Source: Myxococcales bacterium (GTDB lineage Bacteria; Myxococcota_A; Polyangia; Polyangiales; Polyangiaceae). From it: a DNA stretch of 64,000 nt. Positions 33,036 to 45,521 of this stretch are shown here, piece by piece. The notes below the pieces were generated by a model. That model made no database searches, was not told the DNA's origin, and was given only the letters and a program-made list of their open reading frames with translations. Both the position numbers and the translations under genes were made by a program. Location of the stretch: positions 1 to 64,000 of the forward strand of contig JADJCA010000008.1 of assembly GCA_016703425.1 (NCBI GenBank), given 5' to 3'. How positions within the stretch are numbered: position 1 is the stretch's first letter; the number at the start of each line of letters is the position of its first letter.

Positions 33036-33060
33036 CGATACGTCCGGATAGTCCGTATCG
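33036..33060 (+). promoter_or_regulatory. Palindrome with CGGAT-N-GTCCG core, possible enhancer site
   Basis: CGATACG (33036-33042) and CGTATCG (33054-33060) are exact reverse complements. The interior contains CCGGATAGTCCG (33044-33055), one base different from CCGGATCGTCCG upstream of the large lipoprotein gene. Its centre lies about 100 bases upstream of the predicted sigma54 start site, a canonical distance for activator binding. A terminator for the preceding cytochrome gene is the alternative. Confidence 0.5.
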
Positions 33061-33122
33061 ATTCGTCCAAGGAGCTGCGGGAGCGGACCGGTCGATCCGC
33101 CCCAGGCACGCGTCCCGCCGCC

Positions 33123-33139
33123 CTGGCTCGCCGCTTGCG
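33123..33139 (+). promoter_or_regulatory. Sigma54 (-24/-12) type promoter before the Ro-like operon
   Basis: CTGGCTCGCCGCTTGCG matches the RpoN consensus YTGGCACGRNNNTTGCW at 11 of 14 defined positions with exact spacing. TGGC, CG and TTGC are intact; the mismatches are T for A, C for the purine, and the last base. The predicted start near 33150 gives a leader of about 100 bases before GTG 33253. Known bacterial Ro/Rtc operons are also sigma54-driven (RtcR-type), which supports the call. Confidence 0.6.
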
Positions 33140-33252
33140 ATAGCGTGGCCGTGCCGCCCGTGGGACTTCGGCGCGACTTCCGAACACAGCCTCTGAAGCT
33201 GAACTAGCTCGTCGCGCTACTCCTCCCCGGGCGGTGCTCTCAAGGAGCCCCC

Positions 33253-34700
33253 GTGATCGTCGGTCCCTGTCAGTCCGCCCAGGAGCGCGTCGAGCGCGAA
33301 GACCTGCTCATGTTCGTGAGCGCGTGTTTCGCGTGCACCGGACAGCGCGAGTTCTACTCCGACGGCCGCGGCCAGGCCGTGTCCATCGACTTCTTGCACC
33401 GCTACGTCCTCGGAAACTATCGCTCGCTCTACGCGCGCACGCTGACCCTCGGCGTGAACGACTTCAACCAGGCGCTCATCGTTTCGAACCTCCTTTCGAC
33501 GGGAAAGTCGACCACGCCTTCCGAGCGCTCCCTCGAGAACGCGCTCGTGACGCGCGCGCCCTCGCGCGCCTCCCCGTGCATCGGGCGATGCACCTCTTGG
33601 AGTCCCTCGCGAAGCGCCGCGTCAACAACCGGCGCACGCGCGCCATCATCGCCGCGTTCTTGGCGTCGCCCGAGCAGCGAGACTTTCGCGCCGTAAAGTA
33701 CCGCCGCGCCTTCCGACGCGCCGCGCACCACGCCCACGTCGGCCTCGGCGGCGAGCTTGCGCCGTTCTTTCAGAACGGCTGGCGCGAGCGCGTGTACCAG
33801 ACGCCACTCTTGGAGTCGTTCCGCCAAGCGCACTTCGCCGAGAGCAAGCTCTACGACCTCCCGTTTTCGATTGCCGAAGGCCTCGCCGCGAAGCACCAGG
33901 TGCCGCGCGACGTGTTCTTGCGGCGCATCGAGCCGCGCCTCACGGCGAACGAGCGGCTGCGCCTTCAAGACGCGAGTCGCGAAGCGCTGGGAAAGGCCTA
34001 CGCCATCGACGAAGCGCGCCTCTCGCCGACGAAGCTCGCGAGCTTCATCCTCTCGCGTGACGATCGCGAGGAGCAGCGAGCTTCGCTCCACGAAGCGCTG
34101 CTCCTTTCCACGCGCCGCGCCGTCTCGCGCACCGCCTCGCGATTCGGTAAGGTCGCGTGCGTCCTCGACCGAAGCTACTCGTCGTCGGGCTCTAACGAGA
34201 AGCGGCGCCGCCCCCTCGCCGTGGCCCTCGCCGTCTCGTATTTCTTGCGCGAGGCGTCCCGCGAGTACCGCGCCTTCTGGACCGCGCCCACGGCCGACGA
34301 AGTCCTGGTTGACGCGCGCGGCGCGACAGACCTCGCGACCCCGATCCTGGACGCCCTCGATTGGGCGCCCGAGCTCCTGATTCTCGTCTCCGACGGCTTC
34401 GACAACGATCCGCCGGGCGTCGCCGCGCAGGTGCTCGAGCTCGCCCAGAAGAACCTTCGCGCCGCGCCCCTGTGTGTGCACCTAAACCCCGTCTTCGACG
34501 CCGAGAGCTTCGCGCCGAAGGCACTGGGCGTGGGCGCCGTGACCATGGGGATTCGCGCCGCCGAGGATCTGCCTACGGCGGTGGCCCTCGCGAGCTTCGC
34601 CGAGGCGCGCGCCTCCTTGAGCGACCTCGTGGCGCACCTCGACGAGCGCACCGAGCGCTTCTTGGCGGCGGACCGAAAGATGCACGAGGCCTCGCCATGA
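33253..34700 (+). pseudogene. TROVE/Ro-like VWA protein, reading frame broken by one base
   Basis: GTG 33253 follows AAGGAG (33242-33247). The first frame (LLMFVSACFACTGQREFYSD, TLTLGVNDFNQALIVSNLL) runs well to about 33560. The sensible sequence then continues in the -1 frame (RLPVHRAMHLLESLAKRRVN) to 34700. A single missing base in the C-run at 33559-33561 explains it. The rebuilt protein of about 482 residues has an all-helical N-terminal half, including YDLPFSIAEGLAAKHQVPRD, like the TROVE RNA-binding ring. Its C-terminal VWA domain has MIDAS residues in LDRSYSS (about 305) and VSDGFDN (about 378). Known Ro proteins bind misfolded RNA and Y RNAs. The stop overlaps the next start (ATGA). 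A sequencing error is as likely as a real mutation. Confidence 0.6.
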
Positions 34701-35863
34701 AGACGCTCGAACAGCTGACCCTCGCGGGGCTTCGCATCGGCTCGGCGCAAACGCTCGGCGCGTTTCGCCTCATTCCTCTGCTGCGCGACGGCGCTCCCGG
34801 CGATCTACGCATCCGAACGCGGAGCTACGCGGATGCGCCGGCGGTCGTGACGCTAGCGGGCGAACGCGCCGCGCCGAGCCTCGCGTACACCTCGTACGTT
34901 CCCCACGGCTTTGTGATCGCGCACACGAAGGACGGTACGGAAGCGACCTTCGGCGCGACGCTGGGCTCCGACAAGCAGTCGTGCCGATGCGTGAACCTCC
35001 TTCACCGCATGGTGAAGGCGGAGCGCTCGGGCGCGACCTCCGAGCTCCGCATTCTGCCGCTGCACCTCGCGATGGAAGGTTTTTTGGCGCTGCAGTTCGG
35101 CGGACCCGACATCGCGTGGCGCGAATATTCCGAGACCGCGTTGCGCTTTGGTCTCGATCCGCGCGTTGAACGCAGCGTCCGCGGCTCCCGGCTCTCGGGC
35201 TTCGAAGAGGCGCTCCGCGTCTTTGAGGTGGCCGAGAACCAGGTGGGCACGATGGTCTTCGTCGCCGACGCCCTGGCGAGCGTCTTCGTCGTCTCTCATC
35301 CCGGCGACTACAAGCGACTTCACCGCTCGCTCATCGAGGACTTCTTCGGCCACCTCGTCTACGAATACGCGCTCCTCTACCCCGACACGCCGCGCCTCGA
35401 GACGCGCCTCGACGGCGCGCGCATCAAGACGGTCCTCGACCTGCGCCGTGAGGTCGCTCGCGCTCGCGACGCGTGGACCGACTACGCGAAGCTCCTCACG
35501 ACGGGCCTCTTCGAGCACCCCGTTCGCGTCGAGCGCGTTCGCACCATGGGGCCCTTCCGGTTGGAGCGCTTCGCGCCTCAGTTCGACCCGGAGCGCGACT
35601 GCCACATCGGCGAACGCATCGTCCGCGAAGATGGGACGCTTGAGTACATGAAGACGTTCCGGCTCTCGGCGGCGCAGGTGCGCCGCGGTCACCTCTTGGA
35701 GCAGCTGGCGGCGGCCGGCTGGGAGCTCGACCTCGCGGCGCGAGCGCTCCGCACCACAAAAGACGAGCTCATCAAGCGGCTCGTGAACGCGGGCTTTGGC
35801 TACCTGCTCAAGGCGAGCGTCCTCGCGGCGGCGCGTCAACGGGCGAGCGAACACTCGCTCTGA
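34697..35863 (+). CDS. Partner of the Ro-like protein, with C-terminal HTH (ARPP-2-like?)
   Basis: 388 residues coupled by an ATGA overlap to the Ro-like gene. It starts MKTLEQLTLAGLRIGSAQTLGAFRLIPLL, an opening recalling ARPP-type domains of bacterial conflict and RNA-repair systems; I give that family name with low confidence. The centre is mixed alpha/beta (LRILPLHLAMEGFLALQFGG, VGTMVFVADALASVFVVSHP, HRSLIEDFFGHLVYEYALLY). The last 50 residues (LEQLAAAGWELDLAARALRT, TKDELIKRLVNAGFGYLLKA) have the spacing of a Fis-like helix-turn-helix. No signal or membrane segment is present. Obligate coupling suggests it works with, or controls, the Ro-like protein. Confidence 0.65.
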   Translation: MKTLEQLTLAGLRIGSAQTLGAFRLIPLLRDGAPGDLRIRTRSYADAPAVVTLAGERAAPSLAYTSYVPHGFVIAHTKDGTEATFGATLGSDKQSCRCVNLLHRMVKAERSGATSELRILPLHLAMEGFLALQFGGPDIAWREYSETALRFGLDPRVERSVRGSRLSGFEEALRVFEVAENQVGTMVFVADALASVFVVSHPGDYKRLHRSLIEDFFGHLVYEYALLYPDTPRLETRLDGARIKTVLDLRREVARARDAWTDYAKLLTTGLFEHPVRVERVRTMGPFRLERFAPQFDPERDCHIGERIVREDGTLEYMKTFRLSAAQVRRGHLLEQLAAAGWELDLAARALRTTKDELIKRLVNAGFGYLLKASVLAAARQRASEHSL

Positions 35864-35980
35864 TCGGTCATCAGGCGAACGTCGTCGGGCGGCGTCCAAC
35901 GGGTGTCGGCGACCTCCCGCCAACGTCGGGCATGGGCCCCGGCTGCCCTTGGTGTACAAGGCCTTGGGCTCACACGTCCG

Positions 35981-37093
35981 ATGTCGATCTTCTTGACCAA
36001 AACGGCCACCGCGCTCGGCGAGCTCGGGTCGCTGCTCCCCGCTTGGCGAGACCTCGCCCGGGCGGCGCCGATTCCCTCGTCTCCTACCTGGGCCCTGACG
36101 TGGTGGAAGACCTTCGGCGAAGGGCGCTCGCTGCGCGTTCTCTTCGCCCTCGACGGTGCGGAGCTCATCGGCGTGCTGGCGATGTCGGAGCGGCGCCTCG
36201 TTGTCCGAGCGGTGCCGCGGCGCCGCCTCGAACTTCTCGGCACCGGCGAGCCCGAAGCGGACGAGCTCAACGGCGACTGCGTGGGCCCGGTGTTCGCGAA
36301 GGGCTGCGAAGAGCGGGCCGCCGACGCGTTCGCGGCCGAGCTTGTCCGCTGCGCCGCCGCGTGGGACGAGCTGCACTTCGCCCAGATGGACGGCGCGGCG
36401 CGCGGCACAGTTGCGCTGGAAGAGGCGCTGGCCGCCCATGGCCTCGCCGTTCGCGAAACCCCGCGCGGGCAATGCCCCAAGGCCTCGCTCCCGCCGACGT
36501 GGGAGGACTTCGTCGCGACGCTATCCCCAGAAGGGCGCGCGCGCGTTGAGCAAGCGGCGAGGCGACTGGACGGTGAGGGCTCGGCGCCTTCTGGCGTGAG
36601 CCCCGCGAAGGTCGAACACGACGACGACGTCGAGCTTCGTTCGTTGCAGAACGACTTCGCGCGCCTCGGCGACGGTCGCTTCCAACCAGGCCCGCAGAAC
36701 CGCTTTCGAGCCTTTCACGACGCCGCCCTCGCCGAGCTCGCATCCGAGGAGCGCCTCGCTCGAACGCGCATCTCCATCGACGGCGCCGCGGTGGCCGTGG
36801 GGCTCGCGTGGCGAACGGGCGGCGGCACGTTCGTTTACGCGACAGCGACGTCGTCGCTAGAAGGACTCGAGACCATGCTGCACGTCGCGATGGTGCGACG
36901 GGCCATCGCCCTTGGGCAAACGCACTTCGAGTTCCAAAACGGCGTCACCCGCGAACGCACCCTGCTGTGTGGCGGAAAGGCGCGCCCTGTGGTCAACGTC
37001 TCTGCTCCCTCGCCTTCCCTCCGAGGCCAACTCGTAGGGCGAGCCGCGCGGGCCACACTCCTCTTACAATCGCTCCGCAAGAACCTCCGATGA
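35981..37093 (+). CDS. GNAT-fold acetyltransferase of the CelD/BcsL type
   Basis: 370 residues from ATG 35981 (MSIFLTKTATALGELGSLL). The pattern is that of the long two-lobed GNAT proteins (often named CelD or BioF2-like): LARAAPIPSSPTWALTWWKTF near the start, RVLFALDGAELIGVLAM, LELLGTGEPEADELNGDCVG, then a second lobe with RFRAFHDAALAELASEERLA, AVAVGLAWRTGGGTFVYATA and HFEFQNGVTRERTLLCGG. Members typically N- or O-acylate sugars or lipids of the cell surface. Its stop overlaps the ABC-F start as ATGA, though the functional link between the two is obscure. Confidence 0.75.
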   Translation: MSIFLTKTATALGELGSLLPAWRDLARAAPIPSSPTWALTWWKTFGEGRSLRVLFALDGAELIGVLAMSERRLVVRAVPRRRLELLGTGEPEADELNGDCVGPVFAKGCEERAADAFAAELVRCAAAWDELHFAQMDGAARGTVALEEALAAHGLAVRETPRGQCPKASLPPTWEDFVATLSPEGRARVEQAARRLDGEGSAPSGVSPAKVEHDDDVELRSLQNDFARLGDGRFQPGPQNRFRAFHDAALAELASEERLARTRISIDGAAVAVGLAWRTGGGTFVYATATSSLEGLETMLHVAMVRRAIALGQTHFEFQNGVTRERTLLCGGKARPVVNVSAPSPSLRGQLVGRAARATLLLQSLRKNLR

Positions 37094-39031
37094 TCGGTAT
37101 CCAAGGCCTCGAAAAGTCCTACGGCGCACGCACGCTCTTCGCGGACGTGAGCCTGAAGCTCAACGCCGGCTCACGCTACGGCCTCGTGGGCGCCAACGGC
37201 TCCGGCAAGACCACACTGATGGAGATCTTGGCCGGCGATCAGCCACCGACCGACGGCAGCGTCACGATGCAGAAGGACGCTCGCGTCGGCGTACTCCGGC
37301 AAGACCGCTTCCTCTCCGACGACGAGCTCATCCTCGACATCGCCATGGCCGGCGACGAGCGCGTGACGGCGGCCTTCGCCGCGCAGCGCGAGCTTGCCCG
37401 CGGCCTCGGCGCCGATGACACCGCCGCCGCCGCGAGGCTCGTGGAGCTCGAGGACCTGATCCGCGCCCATGACGGCTACACCCTCGAGGCCCGCGCCAGC
37501 GCCATCCTCGACGGCCTCGGCATTCCCGTCGCCGCGCACCGCATGCCGCTCGCGACGCTGTCGGGCGGCTTCAAGCTGCGCGTTCTCCTGGCGCAGGTCC
37601 TCCTCGGCGGTCCCGACGTGCTCCTACTCGACGAGCCCACCAACCACCTCGACATCCTGTCGATTCGCTGGCTCGAAAAGTTCCTCGCGAGCTACCAGGG
37701 CTGCGCCGTCGTCATCTCCCCACGATCAGCGCTTCCTCGACAACGTGGCCACGCACGTCCTCGACGTCGACTACGGCACCGTGACCCTTTACCCGGGCAA
37801 CTACTCCAACTTCGTTCGCGAGAAGGCGGCCGTTCGCGAGCGCAAGGAGGCGGAGATCGCCCGCGCCGAGGCCACCGTCGCCGAGAAGCGCGCCTGGGTC
37901 GAGCGCTTCGGCGCGAAGGCCACCAAAGCGAGCCAGGCGCAGAGCCGCCTCAAGCAGATCGAAAAGATCGAGGTCGACACCCTCGAGGCCTCATCAAGGC
38001 GCGCGCCGAAGTTCCGCTTCGAGGCGGAGCGAAAGAGCGGCCGCGACGTCCTCGAGGTCACGGCCATCTCGAAGGCCTATGGCGAAAAGAAGGTCCTCGC
38101 CAACGTGTCGCTCATGGTGCGGCGCGGCGAGCGCGTGGCGGTCATTGGCCAAAACGGGCTCGGCAAGTCGACGCTCCTCAAGATCGTGACGGGCAATCTG
38201 AGCCCCGACGCGGGCTCGGTGAAGTGGGGACACGAAGCTCGCGTCGGGTACTTCGCGCAGGATCATCACGAGGCGCTGGTGGATCCCGACGAGACGCCCC
38301 TCGACGTGGTGTGGAACACGATCCCGAAAGCCGAGACGGCCTACGTACGTGGCGAGCTGGGACGCGTCCTCTTCTCTGGCGCCGACGTCGAGAAGAAGGT
38401 TGGCTCGCTCTCGGGCGGCGAGGCCGCTCGCCTCGTGTTCTGTCGAATCATCGTGCAGAAGCCCAACGTGCTCGTCCTCGACGAGCCGACGAACCACCTC
38501 GACATGGAGGCCATCGACGCACTCGCCACCGCGCTCGAGACCTTCGAGGACGGAACCCTGCTCTTCGTTTCGCACGATCGAGCCTTCGTCGCACGGCTGG
38601 CGACCCGCATCCTCGAGGTGACGCCGCAAGGGTTCAAGGACTTCCCGGGTACGTACGACGAATACCTGGCACGTGCCGGCGACGACCACCTCGACGCCGA
38701 CGCGGTGGTGCTGCGTGCGAAGAAGGACCGCGAGACGAGCGCCACCAAAGCCGACGACGCGGCTGTCTCCTGGGAGGAGAAGAAGCGACGGGCGAACCGC
38801 TTGAAGCAGCTTCCGGCGCGCCGCGACGAGGTGCTCAAAGCCATCGACGTCGCGGAGGCCCGCAAGGCCGCCATCGCGGCCGAGTGGTGCAAGCCCGGGT
38901 ACTACGAGAAGACCCCGGCGGCGGAGGTGCAAGCGCTCGAGGCTGAAGATCGGGCGCTCGGCACCAAGATCGAAGGACTCTTGGAAGAGTGGGAGCTGCT
39001 TGAGAAGGAGATCGCCGAGGCCACCGCGTGA
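37090..39031 (+). pseudogene. ABC-F family ATPase, frameshifted by one extra C
   Basis: The first frame encodes a complete first ABC domain: MIGIQGLEKSYGARTLF, Walker A GANGSGKTT, signature LSGGFKLRVLL, Walker B LLLDEPTNHLDI, up to CAVVIS. The expected HDQRFLDN then appears only in the +1 frame because the C-run at 37718-37721 has four C where three are needed. The second frame continues with the linker helix, second Walker A GQNGLGKST, LSGGEAARLVF, LVLDEPTNHLDMEAI, SHDRAFVA and a C-terminal coiled coil, ending at 39031. Corrected length is about 646 residues. ABC-F proteins act on ribosomes in translation or antibiotic resistance. The downstream half is fully intact, which favours a base-calling error or a very recent mutation. 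Confidence 0.85.
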
Positions 39032-39104
39032 CCCGGACCCGCGTGAGCTGAATGGGGCGAGGGGAACCTACCCTTCGTCACAAAATCGAAGGGCGGCTGC
39101 TCAC

Positions 39105-41717
39105 ATGGGTGGGCGCGGAGCACGCGATCCGTCAGGTTTACGAGAGCGCCCCCAGGCAACGGATCCCATTTCACGAAGGTTCGACAACGCCTCGGCGCGG
39201 CAAGTGCTCACCGACGCCGCCGCGCGCGGAGAGATCACGCTGGCCACGCTATGGTCGGCCGCGGAGCGCTTGGCCGCCGGCGAAGACGGTGATGCGCTCG
39301 TTCTTGAGCTGTGCGGGCCGGGGCCCAGCGCGGACCTCGTGACGGGCGCCACGCTCGCTGCGGCACCTTCCGACTCCGGCTCTGCCGACGCCGCGCCGGA
39401 GAGCGAGCCTGGCCCGGAGCGATACGACCTCCAAACGTCGCTTGGTGCCGGCTCATCGGCGACGGTCGTTGCGGCCTACGACCACACGATGAAGCGCGTT
39501 GTCGCGCTGAAGCTTGTCCGCGACGCCGACGCGGCTGCCATGACGCGCTTTCGTCGCGAGGCGCGCCTCACGGCCGGCCTCGAGCACCCGAACATCGTGC
39601 CCGTCTATGACAGCGGCACGACGCGCGACGGCGCGCCCTTCTACGCCATGCGGCTCGTCAAGAACCGCTCCTTGCGGCAGATCATGCAGGTCGGCAGCGA
39701 AGGCACGCGGTGGCCCGTGAGACGCCTCACGAGCGCCCTGGTCGGCGTCAGCCGCGCCCTCGACTACGCACACTCGCGCGGGCTCGTGCACGGCGACGTC
39801 AAGCCCGAGAACATCCTGGTGGGTGACTTCGGTGAGGTCTACCTCGCCGATTGGGAGCTGGCCTTCGCCGAGACCGACGGAGAGACGGAGCGCCGCGCGC
39901 TCCGCGGAACGCCCGGCTACATCGCGCCCGAATTGATCGCGCCAGAAGGCATCGCCGATCGCGCCGCCGATCTCTTCGCCGTCGGCGTCATCCTCTACGA
40001 GGTACTAACCGGCGTCGCTCCCTTCGACGGCCAGTCGGTCACCGAGACGTTGTCGCGAACGCTGAGGCATGTGCCGCCACGACCGCGCGCCCTCGCGCAC
40101 GATTGCCCGCTCTTGCTCGACGAGCTGGCCTTCGCCCTGCTCGACAAAGATCCGAGGACGAGGCCCTCGGCGCGCGAGACCGTCGAGCGACTCGATGACT
40201 TTCTCGAGGGTGCTCGCGAGGTCGAGCGCCGTGCCCGGGAGGCGAGTCGGCTCGCGGAGGAAGCGCTCCAATGGGCGACGGAGTTCGAGCGGCTGGGCCG
40301 GCGGCAGAAGGAGCTCGAGCAAGCGGCGCGGCGAGCCCTCGCGCCGCTCAAACCGTGGGAGTCGGTCGACAAAAAGCGCGTCGCTTGGGGCCTCGAACGC
40401 GAAGCGCGGGAGGCCGATGTCGAGGCGAACCTCGCGCTCGCGCGCGCCCTCGAGATGTACACGCAGGCGCTGGGGTACGACCAAAACGCGGGCGACGCGC
40501 ACCGCGGCCTCGCGCGACTCCATTGGACGCTGGCCCGGCGCGCAGAGCGTGAGCAGAAGCGCGGCGACCAAGCGCACCATGAGGCTCGCGTGCACGAGCA
40601 CGACCACGGCGAGCTGGCACGTCAGCTAACGGCGCCCTCGCAGCTCGTGCTCCATTCACTGCCGGCGGGCGCGACCGTCGTCCTCGAGCGGTTCGTGGAC
40701 GAGGACCGCACGCTCATCGCGAAGGGCGCCATCAGCCTCGGCAAGACACCGGTCCGCACCGAGCTGCCACCGGGCTCCTACCTGCTCACGCTGTCGGCCG
40801 ACGGCTTCGAAGCCGCGCGTTACCCGGTGGTGCTGCGCCGCGGCGCGACCCACGCGACAACGGTGCGCTTGGTGCGCCCACGCGATCTCGGGACCGGCTT
40901 CATCTACGTGCCGCAAGGCCTGACGATGCTCGGCGGCGATCCCCAGGCGATGGATAGCCTCCCCTCCGAGGAGTGCCTCGTCGACGACTACGCCATCGCC
41001 GAGCTCCCCGTGACCTTCGGCGAGTATTGCGAGTTCTTGGACGCGCTCGAAGCGAGGTCCCCGGCGCTCGCCGAGAAACGTGCGCCCCGCGACAAGCGGG
41101 GCTCGGAAGGCTTTGTCGTGCGCCGCGGGCCGGGCGGTTTGTGGGAGCCCGAGGAGAGCCTCGTCGAGGGCGAAGGACGCACCCTCTTGCCCAACGGGAC
41201 GCGCGACCTTCGTCGACTGCCGGTCTTGCTCGTCGATTGGTACGACGCCGTCGCTTACGCCGCGTGGCGGAGCCAGCGAGACAACACGCGAGTGCGCCTA
41301 CCGACGGAGGCCGAGTGGGAGAAGGCCGCGCGCGGTGTCGATGGCCGCGCCTTCCCGTGGGGCAACGAGTTCGACGCGACCTTCTGCAAGATGCGCGACT
41401 CGCGCGCCGTCGTGCAGCAGCCGGAGCCCGTCGGCGCATTCCCGCGCGACGTGTCGTGTTACGGCGTGCGCGATCTCGCCGGCGGCGTGCGCGAATGGGT
41501 CGCCGACTTTCACGGTGGCCCCTCCGCGGAAGAACTGCTGCGCGAGCCCGAGCCGGGCGCGCTCGTCACGCGCGGCGATTCTTCGCTGCGCCAAGCGCGC
41601 GGCGGCGCCTGGATGATCGACGCGCAATGGTGCCGCGGCGCCTCAAGGGGTCCCCTTCAAGCGTTGGCGCGCGGCACTGCGCTCGGGTTTCGCCTCGCGA
41701 AGACGCTGGCGCGTTAG
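39105..41717 (+). CDS. Ser/Thr kinase-PEGA-FGE(SUMF1)-like fusion protein
   Basis: 870 residues from ATG 39105 (MGGRGARDPSGLRER); the start is tentative. The kinase domain (about 105-350) has GAGSSATVVAAYD, VALKLV (Lys about 135), HGDVKPENIL in place of HRD, and LADWELAF in place of DFG. GTPGYIAPE is normal, and Lys and both Asp are kept, so activity is possible. A charged coiled coil (about 365-505), a PEGA-like domain (LHSLPAGATVVLE ... ELPPGSYLLTLSADGFEAAR, about 512-592) and a formylglycine-generating-enzyme/sulfatase-modifying fold (about 598-870, with RLPTEAEWEKAARG, FPWGNEFDATFCKMRD, LGFRLAKTL) follow. The FGE-like part is probably a binding domain, not a sulfatase activator. Confidence 0.85.
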   Translation: MGGRGARDPSGLRERPQATDPISRRFDNASARQVLTDAAARGEITLATLWSAAERLAAGEDGDALVLELCGPGPSADLVTGATLAAAPSDSGSADAAPESEPGPERYDLQTSLGAGSSATVVAAYDHTMKRVVALKLVRDADAAAMTRFRREARLTAGLEHPNIVPVYDSGTTRDGAPFYAMRLVKNRSLRQIMQVGSEGTRWPVRRLTSALVGVSRALDYAHSRGLVHGDVKPENILVGDFGEVYLADWELAFAETDGETERRALRGTPGYIAPELIAPEGIADRAADLFAVGVILYEVLTGVAPFDGQSVTETLSRTLRHVPPRPRALAHDCPLLLDELAFALLDKDPRTRPSARETVERLDDFLEGAREVERRAREASRLAEEALQWATEFERLGRRQKELEQAARRALAPLKPWESVDKKRVAWGLEREAREADVEANLALARALEMYTQALGYDQNAGDAHRGLARLHWTLARRAEREQKRGDQAHHEARVHEHDHGELARQLTAPSQLVLHSLPAGATVVLERFVDEDRTLIAKGAISLGKTPVRTELPPGSYLLTLSADGFEAARYPVVLRRGATHATTVRLVRPRDLGTGFIYVPQGLTMLGGDPQAMDSLPSEECLVDDYAIAELPVTFGEYCEFLDALEARSPALAEKRAPRDKRGSEGFVVRRGPGGLWEPEESLVEGEGRTLLPNGTRDLRRLPVLLVDWYDAVAYAAWRSQRDNTRVRLPTEAEWEKAARGVDGRAFPWGNEFDATFCKMRDSRAVVQQPEPVGAFPRDVSCYGVRDLAGGVREWVADFHGGPSAEELLREPEPGALVTRGDSSLRQARGGAWMIDAQWCRGASRGPLQALARGTALGFRLAKTLAR

Positions 41718-41799
41718 AACACGGCGTCCACCCGGGACGGAATTCGGGCGCGAAGCCGTGCGCTTTTCCCTTCCGCGGGAGCGTTCTTGCGGGTCTGCT

Positions 41800-41837
41800 C
41801 CCTTTTCCGGGAACTCTGCCGCCCTTTTCCGGGAACT
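41800..41837 (+). repeat. Two 16-base direct repeats, each with TTCC-G-GGAA palindromic core
   Basis: CCCTTTTCCGGGAACT occurs at 41800-41815 and again at 41822-41837, period 22 (about two helical turns), 43-80 bases upstream of the VIT/VWA gene. A degenerate third copy (CCCTTCCGCGGGAGCG) starts at 41768. Phased palindromic repeats this close to a start codon look like an operator for a cooperative regulator. Confidence 0.55.
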
Positions 41838-41879
41838 TCGCCAATGGGGCGTGTCTGAACGCTGCGAGGAAACGGAAAC

Positions 41880-45521
<3,642 letters not shown>

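Noticed and set aside
33559..33561. Programmed -1 frameshift in the Ro-like gene
   Set aside because: No canonical slippery heptamer or downstream pseudoknot is evident, and the nearby ABC-F C-run error favours sequencing error or mutation. Not excluded, only not supported.
34853..36472. Minus-strand open frame (539 codons) across the Ro-partner and GNAT genes
   Set aside because: Covers the ends of two well-supported plus-strand genes and reads as charged low-complexity sequence.
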